Assembly: GCA_000697475.1 (NCBI GenBank)
Contig: JNEU01001131.1
Coordinates: 62,001-126,000 of the forward strand
Source of the DNA: Lichtheimia corymbifera B2541
Lineage: Eukaryota; Mucoromycota; Mucoromycetes; Mucorales; Lichtheimiaceae
Direction of reading: 5' to 3'
DNA: 64,000 nucleotides
Both the position numbers and the translations under genes were made by a program. Under the pieces are notes generated by a model. The model did not search any database. It saw only the letters and a program-made list of their open reading frames with translations, and was not told the DNA's origin. Shown one piece after another: positions 23,573 to 37,929 of this stretch. The first letter of the stretch is position 1; every line of letters starts with the position of its first letter.

Positions 23573-25425
23573 ACGGTTCAACACATCAACATTTACAACA
23601 CTCGCACACATCTTTCCTCCTTTGTTTATCAACAACAACCTTTAACGCACGCAACATATCTCGACCTTTTTCAAAATGAATCATTTGCTTTTTCTCTTGT
23701 CGATTCATCACCATCAATCTCTTTTGGCTTGCTTTTGTATATAATACCACACTCGTAATAAAAACAGGACATTCACAGCATTTTATTTGGGCTATTGGTT
23801 AAGGGTGTATAAGGGACATTTCAGCAATGAAGATGTTGTGGAAGCAGGTTCTGGTAAAAGACTTGGATGTGGATTGCTTTTGATGCTATTACACCATATT
23901 CGATTCATGGAGGTTATTCTTTGTTTTCCTCATTGATGAATACAATGCTGTAGGTGTATGTATATTGAAGCAGTTGCCCAAGATTTCGAAGCATACAATA
24001 CTGATCCATCATGCACGTACCACTGGGATTGCAGCATGCTCCGCATATGCACCTTCTACGAGGCCACATCCATTGTACTAATATATCCAATGTTACATCT
24101 GCTTTGTCACAATACCATTTGCTTACCTGTCTCATGCCAGAGGTCTTTCACCGTTATCGTCTCCTTGATTGTATACATGCAATCATATCTGTTGCTTCTC
24201 CTTAACTGATATAATGGTAAGCATAATCGATACTTTGGGATCCATGGCACTCAGGTAATGCTCCTTCATATCGAAGTATGGTTGACTCCCAATAGCTTCT
24301 TGACCAACATCATCTTCACTTTCTTGAATCATTTCAGGGATGAACACCTCACCAACTACGTGGCCCAAACATTTGATCTCCTTTGTCGTCAAAGTAGCTT
24401 AAGGCATTTGATGATGGTATTGCCTAGAGGTCTCAATTAGCAATCTAGCGAAGAGTGAATAAGAATACTACCTCTGTACCGAAGCTTGCTGCATCGTACC
24501 CAAGCCCAAATCTTGTTTTTGAATGTCTTCTCATATCCGGTGTAGTCAACCTGATTTAGAGCATGTCAATTGCTTTTCGTTCCGATTTTCCATCATGATT
24601 TCATTACCTCAAGTTCGTATACGAACATATCTTGCCCTTGTTGGTCATCGCCATATATATATCATTACCACCGAAACTCAACCACTGAGGTCTTATATGC
24701 ACCTCTTTGACGTGAGGGATATCCAAAACCACAGGTTTTCGAAAAAGTATGTCTTGTCTACGTCTTGCAAAACGAAGTCAACCTCGAACACAGCCAAATG
24801 TCATTAGGCACCAATATGCACTTCAACCGATAAAGCAATGATGCGAGCTATAGATGAAAAAAAGGCTATTGATGATGATATGAATACAAGCAGAAAGAAA
24901 GGACCTATGATAGTGTTGGTGACAACAGCCTTGTTTATATATGAGTGGGCGTGGGAATCCTTGTCATGATTGATTGAACTGATAAAGTGGTCAAGCATCT
25001 TAGAAACCCACAACTGATATATCCATCTGCCACTTGAAAGACGATTTTTTGTAGGTGGCATATAAGAAAGAAGGGGATGTATCCAGAAATCGCGTGTCTG
25101 CATTAAACTTCAAAGCATAAAGTTGGCCATTCTCAGTCACGTGGAATGGTTTTCAAGGTATCACACTGCCATACATTGGTCAGAGATCATAAAGTGATGA
25201 CTACACAGCATTGGAAATAAACAATGATACGTCTTTTTTTCAAGTGAACGGCCGTTCATTTTATTTACAAAGGGATCCGCTTATGCAAAAAAGTGAATTA
25301 CAGGAAAAAAAATCGAAATCAAATCAATGTGTGAGAGAGTATAGGTGATGTGTGTGTGTGCGAGAGATGGAGAACGTTGTAGAGGTGCGGGAGGATATAG
25401 ATGACTTTAAGGGTGATGATAGCAT
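23573..25425. other. gap between the two histone pairs, with a possible decayed coding fragment
   Basis: The left part holds the H2A 3' UTR and the right part the H3 3' UTR. Between them a minus-strand stretch (24183-24392) reads TTKEIKCLGHVVGEVFIPEM and continues with acidic protein-like sequence. Neighbouring minus-strand snippets near 24500-24790 also look coding but are interrupted by stops. This may be a degraded gene between the histone pairs. No domain was recognised. Confidence 0.3.
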
Positions 25426-26734
<1,309 letters not shown>

Positions 26735-27161
26735 ACAACCTTACCAAGCACACACCATACAACTTCAAATTGCATCCTACTGTTACCTCTTCACGTTATC
26801 ATCCGCCTAAACACACAACATACCTTTTCTCTCTCTCTCCAAATACACCGCCCTCTTTTGGTTTTGCATCGACAAGAACCTTGTTCGCATCTCTCTTTTG
26901 TATATAGCGCGTAATGTTCTTTTTTTCCAATTAAACAATCAATAACCACAAAAACTATTGTTCTTTGTCAAATGAAGGATGAATCGATCTTTGTTGTCTT
27001 TGAGATAGAGAGAACTATTAGTGCATGTGAGTGAGTGTGAATATCAAAAAAATGTACATCGATGGTTGTGGGGGGGGGTGGTTCAGGAATGATACAAATT
27101 ATTGGGATGCAATGTAGAAAGGAGTAATGAAATGTGATGGTGTTGATGAACAAAGAAGGAT
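26735..27161. other. convergent 3' UTR region of H4 and MED13
   Basis: H4 and MED13 end towards each other here. The sequence is AT-rich with a run of G (about 27070-27078). No gene is supported. Confidence 0.5.
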
Positions 27162-30100
27162 TCAAGTTTTGCTGATTATGCTGAGAACATGCTCAAGACG
27201 ACTGACAAGCACGACGTGAATGGGTAATGAGCCTCCCGCTGATGGGGTTGTATAAACATATGCAAGAGCGTGATATCGTTTGATAATGTTGCGTAATGTG
27301 CTGTAAGCTGAATGACCCGTCTGGTTCAAAAGCAAGTGTACCTGGAATAAATAGATCATCAGTGTCACACGTTCCTTCATAGTAGCATCATCATCCTACT
27401 TACATCCATGATCAAGGGTTCATTATTAATTTGCTCTCGACAAGGATTCTCTGGTTTTGCATAAATGTGAATCAAATAGCCTGTTGCCAATGGTAACATC
27501 CAATTGCCGTCAGCTTCATCATTCAATCCACCAACGAATGCTTCAGACACTTGAGCTCGTTGTTCAGAATAGGCCACACGGTGATTGAGTAGTAAGGTTT
27601 TGGTGGCACCAGTAATATCACTGTTGGCTGCTGCTTGTGCTTGTGCTACTGCAGATCCTGTATCCGATACATTATTCTTGATTCCTCCAACAGATGATGG
27701 TATGCTCGTTGTATTGAATGCTTCTGGTGTCGGTGTATTGGCAGAAGAAGAACCAGGCGTTTGTGGATAATCCATCACAGAAGCAATGTTGACTGAAGAT
27801 CTATGCAGTTGATCTGCATTCACACGTAATGCCGATTCCATATCAACGCACGTAATGGCCACTTTTGCATCATTTGGTATACAATCAGCCCACACTATAA
27901 AAAATGGTTGGCTTCCTATGGACAAAAACGAAGCCCTCCCCACACACCCCATACTTACTTTGAAGTTCCTCCAGGAACATCAATCCCACTTTGGCAATCA
28001 CAAACGTCCATTCAAACCCTGTTCTTGCTGATACTTGCAAAGTTTGCTTCCAAGCATCCTCAATCACTTGTGCCATGGACTTGTCGTTGTCAATGTATCG
28101 TACAGCATATTCGAGCAATTCGCCTTGGTTATCAGTCCATACAAGAATAATCCACCGCCGATCCAAGGTAAAGCTGTAGGCCATGTGTAGGGTAGCGTTC
28201 GATTCGAGAATAGTAGGGAATAAATTGGCTGAGCCTTTGAGTGAGAACTGGATAGTATCTGGTGATGACTTGGCAAGGATAAAAGGTGGAGCATACATAG
28301 TAGAAGCTATGGGTCCTGCATCTTCCACATCAGGCTAGATTCAAAGACAGGGAATGAATGAATACACACAACAAATGTCAATGCAATGTTAAAAGCTTTA
28401 CCTTTGGATGCTTCCTACTCATGACAGGAAGACATTTGCTATACACAGAGAATGCAATATCCTTCAATCCAAATTTGGTGTAACCGCCAAAAGCCGATGA
28501 GGATCGAATAATGTGCTCAATGGGTACCAGCTGCATAACAAGACGTGCACGTCGCTCTTGAAGACTATGTGTGGAAATACCCATGGATGCTGCATGGTAG
28601 GCAACCATCAACTTGTGATAACAACGACTGAGATCAAAGTGGGATGACATGGTATTGCTGGGGTTGACGATATAGATAACAATATGCATTCGCTCCACCA
28701 TGGCATTTCCAAGAGCCGAACCTAGGTTCTGACATTCCGCATTGTAGCTTCGTAGTTGTCGTTCTTCCCAGGTTTCATTTGCAGAGGAAGGAGCTAAATA
28801 ATACAGATAGAATCAATAACATGCATTCGCATAATAACGTGTTACTTACGCAACAGAGGAACGGGTACTAGGCCACGTCGATAGGTGCTAATCGTGCCGG
28901 AATGATGTATCCCCAAGTGACAGGATTCGTATACCGTGCTGAGAGCTTTGAAGAAATGAGAACATGTCGACTCGAGTTGTTCATTGGCTGGATAGACAAC
29001 AAAGTAAAGGACATTTTTCCTTGAAGAATAAGGCTCTAATCTCAACTTTTCCCACATAGTAATCATCTGAGGTGATCCTTCAATGTATTCTTCTTCATGG
29101 CGTCCAGCCAGGATATCAGGTGGTGTAAGGGTATCAAGATTGGGTTCAGCAGGTCGACGTTTGCGTACTTGATATTTGCCATACTTGGATTGTGCTTGAC
29201 TGGTCTCGGAAAGATCATAGTACTGTTGTACGCTCAATGGGCCTTTAACACCCACTGTTCCCACTGTCATTGGTAACATGCCATCCGCGTTGGTGGTGTT
29301 GCTGCTGTTGGCATCAGGTGTCGTCACTGTTGATGTCCTTGTACGATCAAAGATATTCATGAGCACATCCTTAAAGTCTTGAGAGACACGATGGAAATCA
29401 TTCGATAGTGAAGGGACATGATTAAATGCTTAAAAGAGATGAATGAATGAGTGGTGTGACATTTTCCAAAGCATGTATCCTAGTAGTAAAGTACCTCCAT
29501 GTGCGCGTTGCAATAATTTCCTTCGTTGAGCAACCAATGCAGTAGTAGATTCTCCAATATGAACTTGACCCAGGTTGGATGATACAGCAGACAGGCCATT
29601 GTCGAAAGGGTAACCGCCCATCACTACTTGCTGACAAAGATAATCCAGTACCTTGAAATCCTCTTGCGATTGAATTGTCCTTGTATCAGACTTTGCTTCA
29701 GCATCACTGCCAGTTCTCCGCATTGAAGGCGATGCCACCAATAGCTGGTCAACCACAGAATCATGCACACTTTGTAAACCAGACATCCACCATTGAGGGT
29801 CATGCGAATCAGATTTCTCTTTCTCATGGCCGGAATAGCTTTTGATTTCATCTTCATCCCCTTCCTCGGAACAACTTGACGAGTCATCATCATCATCACT
29901 GCTGCTGCTACTACTGCTGCTGCAGCTACTTCCTTCCTCTTCAGCTAAATCGAGTGTGGTTTGCTGTGGTCGTTTGTGGTATTTGTTGACTGCTGCTGAA
30001 GTCGAATCTTTAGGTCGATACATCAACAAGGGTCGTATAGATGGAGGGGTATAGTTGGGGTATGTGTGCACAATGCTGTTGTTATTGTCGTCCTTGTTTT

Positions 30101-32971
30101 TTATCCGTTTTCTCAGTCGAGGTACATAATCCGGTCGATACAAGCTGCGTCTCAGTCGACGTTTTCGTTTGGTGGTGATAGGATCCCGAGCGGATGCATC
30201 TTTTTTGGGTGCGTACATGAATTTACCACCCTCCAAATACTTTGCATTGTCCACACCCTCTGAAAACTGTACAGGTGCAAAATCAGGGGGTACAAAATGA
30301 TTCTCAAGCGTGTGTGGCTCCATAAGCATAGGTGATGTCGTCATGCCCTTGAGTGAAATTGATTTCTCTCTAAATGATACTGCAGAATCGTCAGCTGAGG
30401 TCTCAATCGCTGTCAAATTCCCATTGGTCATCATCGGGCTGGGCTGCGTTCCTCCTGATGTTGCTGTGGTTACTGTTGTAGCTTGTGGTTGTACTTGAGA
30501 GGTATTGCCAAGTAGCTGATCATCCAAGACACCATTGGTCCCTCCCAATAATGCATCCAAATCGATTTCTCCATCCGCTTCAGGTACCTCGCCAATTCCT
30601 GATAATGGCATCCCTTCCATCAACATCAATCTATCATTCTCGTTGACCGTAGTGCCTGAGGGTTGCTGTTGTTGCAATTGTTGTTGAAAATCCTGTGTGG
30701 TCACTTTTAATAGATCGTTGTTGAAATCAGCATGCTGTTGTTGTTGTTGCTGCTGCTGCGAAGCTGGTGCTTTGTTGGATGTCGGCTCGCTTTCGAAGAA
30801 ATCAAAATCCTCTTCAGTGACATGTAAATCCAAATTGTCGAGATCTTCCATGGCATCACCCCATCGATTGGACATGTCATATGCTGATCCACCCAATGCA
30901 TCCATACCAAATCGAAAATCAAATGCATCATCGGTCGTAGTGGTTGTATTGCCTGTTCCAGCAGCTGCTGCCATTTGATCTGTTGTCGTACCACCCGATA
31001 ATAAAAGTGCTGTTGAATCCATGTATCCCATCGTATTATTATTGGAAATGTTCATTGTTGGCGGTACTGTTGCAGACGCTGTGATAGGGACTTCTTGCAC
31101 AGGCATGGTCGTTGTCGTCGTCGTCGTCACTGGTTCAGGTTTTACATCCGGTGATGTAAGCATCGGTTGTTGCTGCTTCTCGATTGGATCTGCAAAATGA
31201 ATACGTGCAAAATCGGCCACAGAAAGCTCTGACTCTTCTTCAACTCGACGACTCTCGTCACCTTCCTTTGTTGATAGTGGCGACATGGTTTCATTCTTGC
31301 ATCCTAAGCTAGCAGGCGTTGCTACTGTTTTTGATGCCATGATAGGACTTGAGCCCACAACTTCATCCAATGCTCTTTTAAGCACGCCATTCGCTGAGAT
31401 ATTCTCGGCTGTCATTGAGAGTGTATCAAACATGGCAGATGCTGTATGTAACTTTGGACTTCCATAATCCCAATAATTCAAAATTGAAGGTGATGCATGA
31501 TGATGATGATGATGATGCTGTGTCTTGTTGCGAGTGGCGATATTGGTGACTTGATCACTCCACCACCAATGATTCCATTGTTGTACTAAATCTTCGGTAT
31601 ATCCTTGATGATAACGTAAAACCCCATTCATGTCAGAGGATGCAGAAGACAATGTGGATGAAGCTGTAGAGATGAAGAGGAGAGCAGTCGGGTAAAGAAC
31701 AACGTCCCCGCGTAAAGAGCGGATAGGTGTCAAAGCTGGTAGTTTTGGAGCGGCGCACGGACGTTGTTGTCGGCATGAGTTGAGGCAGCGGAGGGGGATA
31801 TCAAACAGCAGCGACCACTCCCGCAATATCTTTTCTTCAAGTTGTTCTGGAATATCTTGCTGCATTGGAAGAATAGCTGCACGTTCACCCAAAGGAGATG
31901 TGATGACTATAGCACAAAGTTAATGTCTTTGAATTGAATCACTGAACCCAAACCCCCTTTTTTTTACCTGTCGTTGTTCCTTCTTTTTTATCCAGATCGG
32001 AAAGTGACAATGGTCGAATCTCCAGTCGTCGTACATCAGGTTGAACGACAAGGTTGGTGTTGGATAGATAGACGTTGTATGTACATGAAAGCATGGAATC
32101 GTTGATCGCGGGTTCAGTGGTATAGGGTAGAATGTCGTTGGTCATATCCGACTTGTGGGAAAAGATGAAGAACTCGCCCAGGGGTAGTACTCCTCCCTTT
32201 TGCAAGATTGAGCTATGTATTGGGTAGATTAGCATCAGTATATAAGATACCACGATATTCCCATCCTTACCATCGAATTAAACGTTTAACAGCTTTCACA
32301 AATAAGATGTATTCGTTCGATACGCGGTTGATCACGGTTGCCACACTAGCCGACGACGACGACGATGATTGATTGCCAGTGATGGGTGATGCTGTGGGTG
32401 ATATGTTCTTTGCGATCGTGTTCTCCCAAGTAAAGGATCCCATTTTGATCTCTATGATGATCATAATCCGTGAATCAATATGATTTCTCATACGTTTTCA
32501 TATACTTGCATGCACGTACCTTCAAGCTGTTTAAGCATTTCATTATTGTCCACGAGACCAGTATGTCGATCATCAAACCAAAACACCCATAATTCCAATA
32601 GCACGACATGATCATCAACCTTGTTACTAGCCTTCTCCTCCTCGAGTTGGGTCGTTGTTGGAGCAGGACGCCATACACAGGGTATATTCAACTGGACCAG
32701 GTTACGAAAGGCTTGAATAAGAATGCTTTCAGGTTGGTGGTGGTCTTTTGGCCAATGGTGATTACTGAGACTGATTGACTCGGGTACTGCCTCACTTTTC
32801 AAGAGTCTTGCAAGCTGAGAGCGTTCGCATTGCTGGCTGTACACTCGATAGCGTATGTGAGAGACACCGCTCTGTTAAAGTGATCCGTTAGCAACGTGCA
32901 TTGTCAAACAGCATGTCACGCAATAAACTTACCACAAGAAATATGTTTGTCAAACTTGAATCGGTCAGCAT
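27162..32971 (-). CDS. MED13: Mediator complex subunit 13 (CDK8 kinase module)
   Basis: Largest subunit of the CDK8/cyclin C kinase module that reversibly binds Mediator. Ten exons: 32933-32971, 32520-32871, 32271-32451, 31968-32212, 29495-31906, 28850-29428, 28402-28793, 27959-28334, 27404-27894 and 27162-27341, giving 1748 aa. The N-terminal domain starts MLTDSSLTNIFLV and continues across the first intron to SGVSHIRYRVYS, the MED13 N-terminal signature. A long disordered middle (exon 5) contains His, Gln, Ser/Asp and basic runs. The C-terminal PIWI-like half includes VLYFVVYPANEQLES and RRWIILVWTDNQGEL, then VAITCVDMESALRV, and ends in the conserved tail SLPIHVVLVSRLEHVLSI. The start at 32971 matches the family; an upstream in-frame ATG would add unrelated residues. 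Phase is consistent at every junction. Confidence 0.95.
30731..30760 (-). repeat. CAG/CAA repeat coding polyglutamine in MED13
   Basis: A run of TTG/CTG on the plus strand encodes about nine Gln in the disordered middle of MED13. A GAT repeat nearby (about 31498-31516) encodes eight His. Both are likely to vary in length. Confidence 0.75.
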
Positions 32972-34256
32972 CAGCGTTACCAGCTCATTTAAGTGAGAAG
33001 AGTGGAATGAGTGAGTGAGAAAGAAAGAGAGGAACTGACAGCAAAGGGAGCGTATAGAGCCTGTGCTTAAAACGCCGGCGTAAAGAGGAGGAGGAGAAAG
33101 AATAAGAGGCACACAGTGCGCACACGCTCACACACAGACACTGTGAGAGAGTGAGAGAAATGGTCAAAGACATTCGCTTGCGTCACCTTAACCTTGGCAC
33201 TTTTTGAAGGGAAACATACACACATCACGTATATATACATACACATCCCCCTTCATTCACACTCACATCATCACCCAATACATACTTGAGACTTTCATAT
33301 CGGATCATACGCATGGATATTGATGGAGGGGTGTTTAACTCAATGCAGAGCGTATTTTAAGGTGTCGTCGAATGTTGCTCCGTGTGTACCTGTCCACATT
33401 AGTCCTCAATGGTAGTACAATAAAACTAAAACATGTGCAATGACTTTTTGACCTTTATGCTCAACATACAATGTGGCTCTGGGTAATACCTTGTTGCCAT
33501 CCATGCGTTCCCATGGTGATAACTATCTGAGACCACGGCATGACACAGATCACCGGGAACCAACTCGGAGTCAAAATCGAACCTGGACTGAAAGAAACCG
33601 CTTCATCGGCCGATTTCAGAGCCTTGATCTGCTGTTGCACCACATTTTTTTCCCAATGGCAGTGTCACCAGGATCGTATTATCCAATTGGTTATACCGTT
33701 ATACAGCATGGCGATAACACTGATCCATAGATAACTAGATCATGGGACAACGCATGGAGCACTGCGATAAATGTAATACTGGTCGATAAAGGAATATTGA
33801 ATCATGTCAGCTTTCCACCACACGGTTTGCATGCAACTCACTACTAGGATGACGATCATTTGTCGTGGCTGTATCTAGGAGCAATAAGATAATAAACAAT
33901 AATATTTGTAGCACACAGCTCGTAGCACTTTTGACCATCATGAACAACTTTTATCAGCACGACGATGGCCAATCTTTCTTACATGAAGAACAAAGAGAGG
34001 TTGCCACTATCCTCCCCGTTGCCTAGCAAGCATCATCGCATAAATGTTCTATTATTCACTCCTTGACAACCCCATATCCCTCATATAAACCAATTGCATG
34101 ATACCACATTAACACGTCGCTCATGCTTATCCTGAAATCAATATGATCCATATGCAATCCATCCTACATAAAGCTCCATGTCATTTTAGGTGTACCACTG
34201 CATGAATTCATGGAGGACAACATCCTGCCCATTGAATATCTTTTTATTACTTTTGG
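32972..34256. other. MED13 promoter and intergenic sequence
   Basis: The left part is upstream of MED13, with GA/CT- and CA-rich simple sequence (33000-33250). Further right (33470-33740) short ORFs on both strands have mixed composition, one containing NQLGVKIEPGLKETA, but none has a domain or a gene-like structure. No repeat partner elsewhere in the window was noticed. Confidence 0.35.
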
Positions 34257-34689
34257 TTAACAAGCTGACGACTTCATTACATGTATTTCGCTAACTACAT
34301 TGAGTGGTGAATGCGTTGGATGGTAATGTTGATATGTAAAGTCATTAGAATGACCAGCAGACGTATCATCATCAGAGATTAGAATGGCATGTGACTTGTA
34401 CATAGCAAACGCCTTTCCCTGCAAAGCGGAGGTAGGTTGTACATGAAGAAGCAGCCCTACTGCTGGTTTTATAGGTGCCGCTTTCTCTTTCGTCCGGTAG
34501 AACAGGCAACCGTGGTGGACAACTAGCAACCAACGTTTTTTTCGATTGCGATTGTCGACAGTACCGATCAGGCAACGCCATCGAGTATAGTAGTGCATCG
34601 TATGGTACATATCTCCTTATGGAAGTAGGCACGGACGTGGTGGTGGTGGTGGTGGGGGAAGGAGTCATCATACACTCCTCTTTTGCCAT
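34257..34689 (-). CDS. hypothetical protein, possible PH-like segment
   Basis: A 117 aa frame (start about 34610) contains RNRKKRWLLVVHHGCLFYR, a pattern like the first strands of a pleckstrin-homology domain (basic loop, W/L/V strand, then F/Y strand), followed by SALQGKAFAMYKSHAILIS. The rest of a PH domain, including its C-terminal Trp helix, is not present. A second overlapping frame starting at 34689 (MAKEECMMTPSPTTTTTTS) has an equally protein-like start, so an intron or frame change may join them. The start would be only 57 bp from the divergent ORF at 34747, leaving little room for two promoters. Function unknown. Confidence 0.3.
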
Positions 34690-34746
34690 CCCTCTCCTTT
34701 ATTCAAGTGACATTTACTAAAGCGCAAAGAGTAGAGAAACTGGTAA

Positions 34747-36102
34747 ATGTCTACAGCGATCGAAGCCAGTCTTGACGATGCGATTGCTGTTACCAAGGAC
34801 AGTCTGTCATCTACTACTCCTACAACTACAGCCACTACAGCCAGCAACACACGAGTCATAAAGCAGCTGCAGCCATTGATTCAAGTCTATTTTCCCATCA
34901 CTCACATACGATTTGTGGACGCACGCCTCCCGGTAGCCAGAACAGCCACTGCTTGTGGAATTCATTATTCGTCAATCTTTCTTGCAGCATCATCATTATC
35001 ATCACTTGACATGCCGAAAATATCACGCGCTACCCAAGCACGATTGCTAAGAAAGTCCAATGCATCGATACCCGCATCAACTTCAACAACAACCACATCA
35101 TCATTATCCTCATCACAGCAACAACAACAATCAATACCAACAAAAGACACTCCATCTAATAACAATGACACACTATCCCCATCGCCAAAACCAATGACCC
35201 TAGAACAGGAAGCGAGTAATGAAGCATGCTGTAGCAGCAATCTCAGTGATAGCAGGGACATCGTTAGCAAGGATGAAGATCAAGAGGATGGTAGTGATGC
35301 AACTTGTCACCTAGCAACGGCAGAAACAGCAACAACAACAACACCAGCATCAGCAGCTGTGGATGAAACCAAAGACAGCATTCATGCATCAACCACACTA
35401 GAACCGGCGACACCCACGCCTCATTTGAGTACACCTCCTTCTCGATCATCTTCTTCTTCAAGTCGTATCCCAATACGTAAATCCAATTCCTTACCAACAG
35501 CTAAATCACCTGAAGCTATTACAACTACACGTCGTGCACCCACTACTGCATCCACGTCGCTGCATAAGCGGAAGCATGAAGGGCCACAACAACAACAACA
35601 ACAACAACAACAAACAACACCACGTCCCAGACCCGCATCACCAAAGCCATCTACTGTTCGTATTCGTAACAAGACTGCGAGTGTGAATCGGCCATCATCG
35701 CCATCACCCAAATCAATTGTTAGTACCAAGGTGCGTGAGGCGGATGTACCTATGCCTAAAAAGCCTATACCTACCAGCCCTCCTATAAGGATCCATGGTG
35801 CACACAAAAAGGGTCATAAGGATCATACTAAGCAAGGTAATGATGGCGACGAAGAAGATGAAGCTCCTGTACGGATTACAGCACAAGAACGAAGACGTCG
35901 TGAAAACATGCGAGCTCAACAGATCAAAATGTGGCGTGTTCGTGAAGAACGTGAGGCAAGAGATGCAAGAACCATTGCACGGCGCAAAATGATGGAACGT
36001 CCTACGTCACGCAATAAGGAACCGTCACCACCTCCTACACCTCCCAGGCGAGCTGTCAAATTCAATTTGAAACGTAATAAGGTTATTGAAATCCCTCAAT
36101 AA
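34747..36102 (+). CDS. low-complexity, Ser/Thr/Pro-rich basic protein of unknown function
   Basis: One open frame of 451 aa. The first 90 residues are mixed and may be UTR or an alternative start; a second possible start is the ATG at 35011 (MPKISRATQARLLRKSN). The middle is dominated by S, T, P and Q with a nine-residue poly-Gln run (about 35587-35612). The C-terminal third is strongly charged: ITAQERRRRENMRAQQ, then MWRVREEREARDARTIARRK, ending AVKFNLKRNKVIEIPQ. Basic segments and proline-rich spacers suggest a disordered nuclear or cytoskeleton-binding protein. No domain is recognised. The long uninterrupted frame in an intron-rich genome, with codon-like composition, supports it as real. 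Confidence 0.65.
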   Translation: MSTAIEASLDDAIAVTKDSLSSTTPTTTATTASNTRVIKQLQPLIQVYFPITHIRFVDARLPVARTATACGIHYSSIFLAASSLSSLDMPKISRATQARLLRKSNASIPASTSTTTTSSLSSSQQQQQSIPTKDTPSNNNDTLSPSPKPMTLEQEASNEACCSSNLSDSRDIVSKDEDQEDGSDATCHLATAETATTTTPASAAVDETKDSIHASTTLEPATPTPHLSTPPSRSSSSSSRIPIRKSNSLPTAKSPEAITTTRRAPTTASTSLHKRKHEGPQQQQQQQQQTTPRPRPASPKPSTVRIRNKTASVNRPSSPSPKSIVSTKVREADVPMPKKPIPTSPPIRIHGAHKKGHKDHTKQGNDGDEEDEAPVRITAQERRRRENMRAQQIKMWRVREEREARDARTIARRKMMERPTSRNKEPSPPPTPPRRAVKFNLKRNKVIEIPQ

Positions 36103-36414
36103 AGTTTCATGTGACAATAGTTGATGGATGGATAGTCGTCCCACCACCCCTTTTTTTACACACACTTTTTTATGCATAATAAACACGGATGTTTTATTAT
36201 ATACCCAAACCCAATGAAAATTTTCTTTTTGTTTCAAATGGGTCGCGCATGTTTGGGATTGATGTTGGACGATCAAATGAGAGAAAGCACGGACAATAAA
36301 TTAAGCTATAGGGAGGAGGAGTATGAAAAAGAGCCCCACTTCTTGAGGCACACACACCACTTTAGGATCAACTAATTACTACTTCTTTCTCCACATAAAC
36401 ATCCCCCCTTGGAT
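36103..36414. other. intergenic, promoter of the TMEM164-family gene
   Basis: AT-rich spacer between the low-complexity protein gene and the TMEM164-family gene. Nothing else is seen. Confidence 0.5.
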
Positions 36415-37484
36415 ATGGCCGTCTTCAGCCTTCTTCGCGATACTTGGGAACCTGTCGTTAGCCGCCTCGAGCGTATGGTACGCAAAGTAGCTGGTGAGCT
36501 TCCAATCGACACTGACTGGAGTCAATCGATCAAGGGATCATGGTAAATGAGGGACACAATGGGAATGCCTCTTCCAAAGCTAAACTTTTTGATATAGGTA
36601 TGTCCATCCTAGACAACATGGTCTCGAATTGGTATTCCTTGCATCTGCATTTGGCTGTGCGGCATCCTATTTCTTCACCAAGGCTCTCGGTCCAGGCACA
36701 CTCAACTATAAGCTTTTGTCGACCTTTGTGCCTCCATTGCCTGCTAGTTGGACCGAAAAGGCGGTTCTTGGATCACTCGTGGGTTCCCTTGGTATCACTC
36801 TTGCTCACAAGTTGATTCGTGGTCATGGGCTTTTCATGTTGCAACCCTGTCATATGAGTGCACTGCTATTGATCTCGGTGATGTCTGCCCCTGAAAAAAT
36901 GATTTCCAAGGTCCTCTTCAATGTTTATCTCCATACCCAATTTGGAGGTTATGCTGCGTTGGCATTCCCTGACACTAGAGATCATCGTCTCTTTTTGGAG
37001 ACATTCAACTTTTTCGCTGGTAAGGCTATTAGGGTGGTGTGGTTCATTGCATACATATATATACTCATCTCTCTCCCCTACATAGAACATATCTTGATTC
37101 TGGCAGCTCCCATTTACATGATTTACAGTCGTCGTTATCCTGTACTTCCTCCATCCCCTAGCATGGCCTTGTTGTCCTTTTTCATTTACGGCTTTTTCCA
37201 TACCCCATTGCTGCATGCTTGTGCATTGAAGTCTGGACTTAATCTCAACTACCTTTTCGCACCGCCACCAGGTGAGTCATCTTTATTTGGTCCTTGCATG
37301 GGTCAACTTTTTACCATGGAATCAACTAACATTTGAGAAATACCTAGTGAAAATCCTTGTTAAGCTCGGCCCTCTTTATCGTCCTGCCATGTATTGCACT
37401 GCATTGGTAGCCATGTTTGCTACTCGCTATCTTTTGGTGGGTGGTATCATGTCAGTGTTGCCTCGTAAGGCTTTGCTGATGTAA
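36415..37484 (+). CDS. TMEM164-family integral membrane protein
   Basis: Four exons: 36415-36542, 36598-37019, 37086-37271 and 37348-37484, giving 290 aa. The N-terminal 40 residues are polar; YVHPRQHGLELVFLASAF then begins a multi-span membrane protein (about six hydrophobic segments). Family-defining pieces are FMLQPCHMSALLLISV (the conserved PCH motif after a hydrophobic stretch), QFGGYAALAFPDTRDHRL, an E-H pair across intron 2 (EHILILAAPIYMIYS) and the C-terminal KSGLNLNYLFAPPP followed by a GPLYR segment. Human TMEM164 has been reported to act as an acyltransferase in ether-phospholipid remodelling with Cys and His of such motifs; whether the fungal protein does this is inference. All exon junctions keep phase. 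Confidence 0.85.
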
Positions 37485-37929
37485 TCCGCAGCCGCAGCCG
37501 CAGCATCATCACCATCATATTTGCTCTCTCTCTTCTTTCATTCTTATGCATTTTTTTCTCATCCATCATTAAAATAGACGTTTTTATAGAATCATACTAT
37601 TAAGTAATATACAATCATTGCCTCTTTTTGCATGATCTAATCATCCTCAAAGATAAATCAGCTTCGGGATCGTTTCCGAATGATGGGAGAGTGCCATTGG
37701 AAAAAGAAAATCATGTACCTGAATCTGCCATGTGGAGCCAGCGACCAATGACAGGCAAGAAGGTGAGAAGAGAACATATTACCGAGGTTCGGACAAAGAT
37801 AAAGTTGTGTCATATCGGGAAATAATGACACACTGCCATTATAAAATACACCATTTTCTAAATGTCAAATCACCACCAACTCCCCGGCCCCCCTCCCACC
37901 CCTGGCCATTGTGTATCAAACAAAAAAAA
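37485..37929. other. intergenic, nothing recognised
   Basis: 3' UTR of the TMEM164-family gene and promoter of the first GNAT gene. The sequence CAGCCGCAGCCGCAGCA (about 37489-37505) is a small tandem run. No gene. Confidence 0.45.

Noticed and set aside
34747..35010. Certain N-terminal extension of the low-complexity protein
   Set aside because: The frame is open, but sequence here is not more protein-like than the UTR and a second ATG at 35011 is plausible. The longer start is annotated with that caveat rather than claimed.
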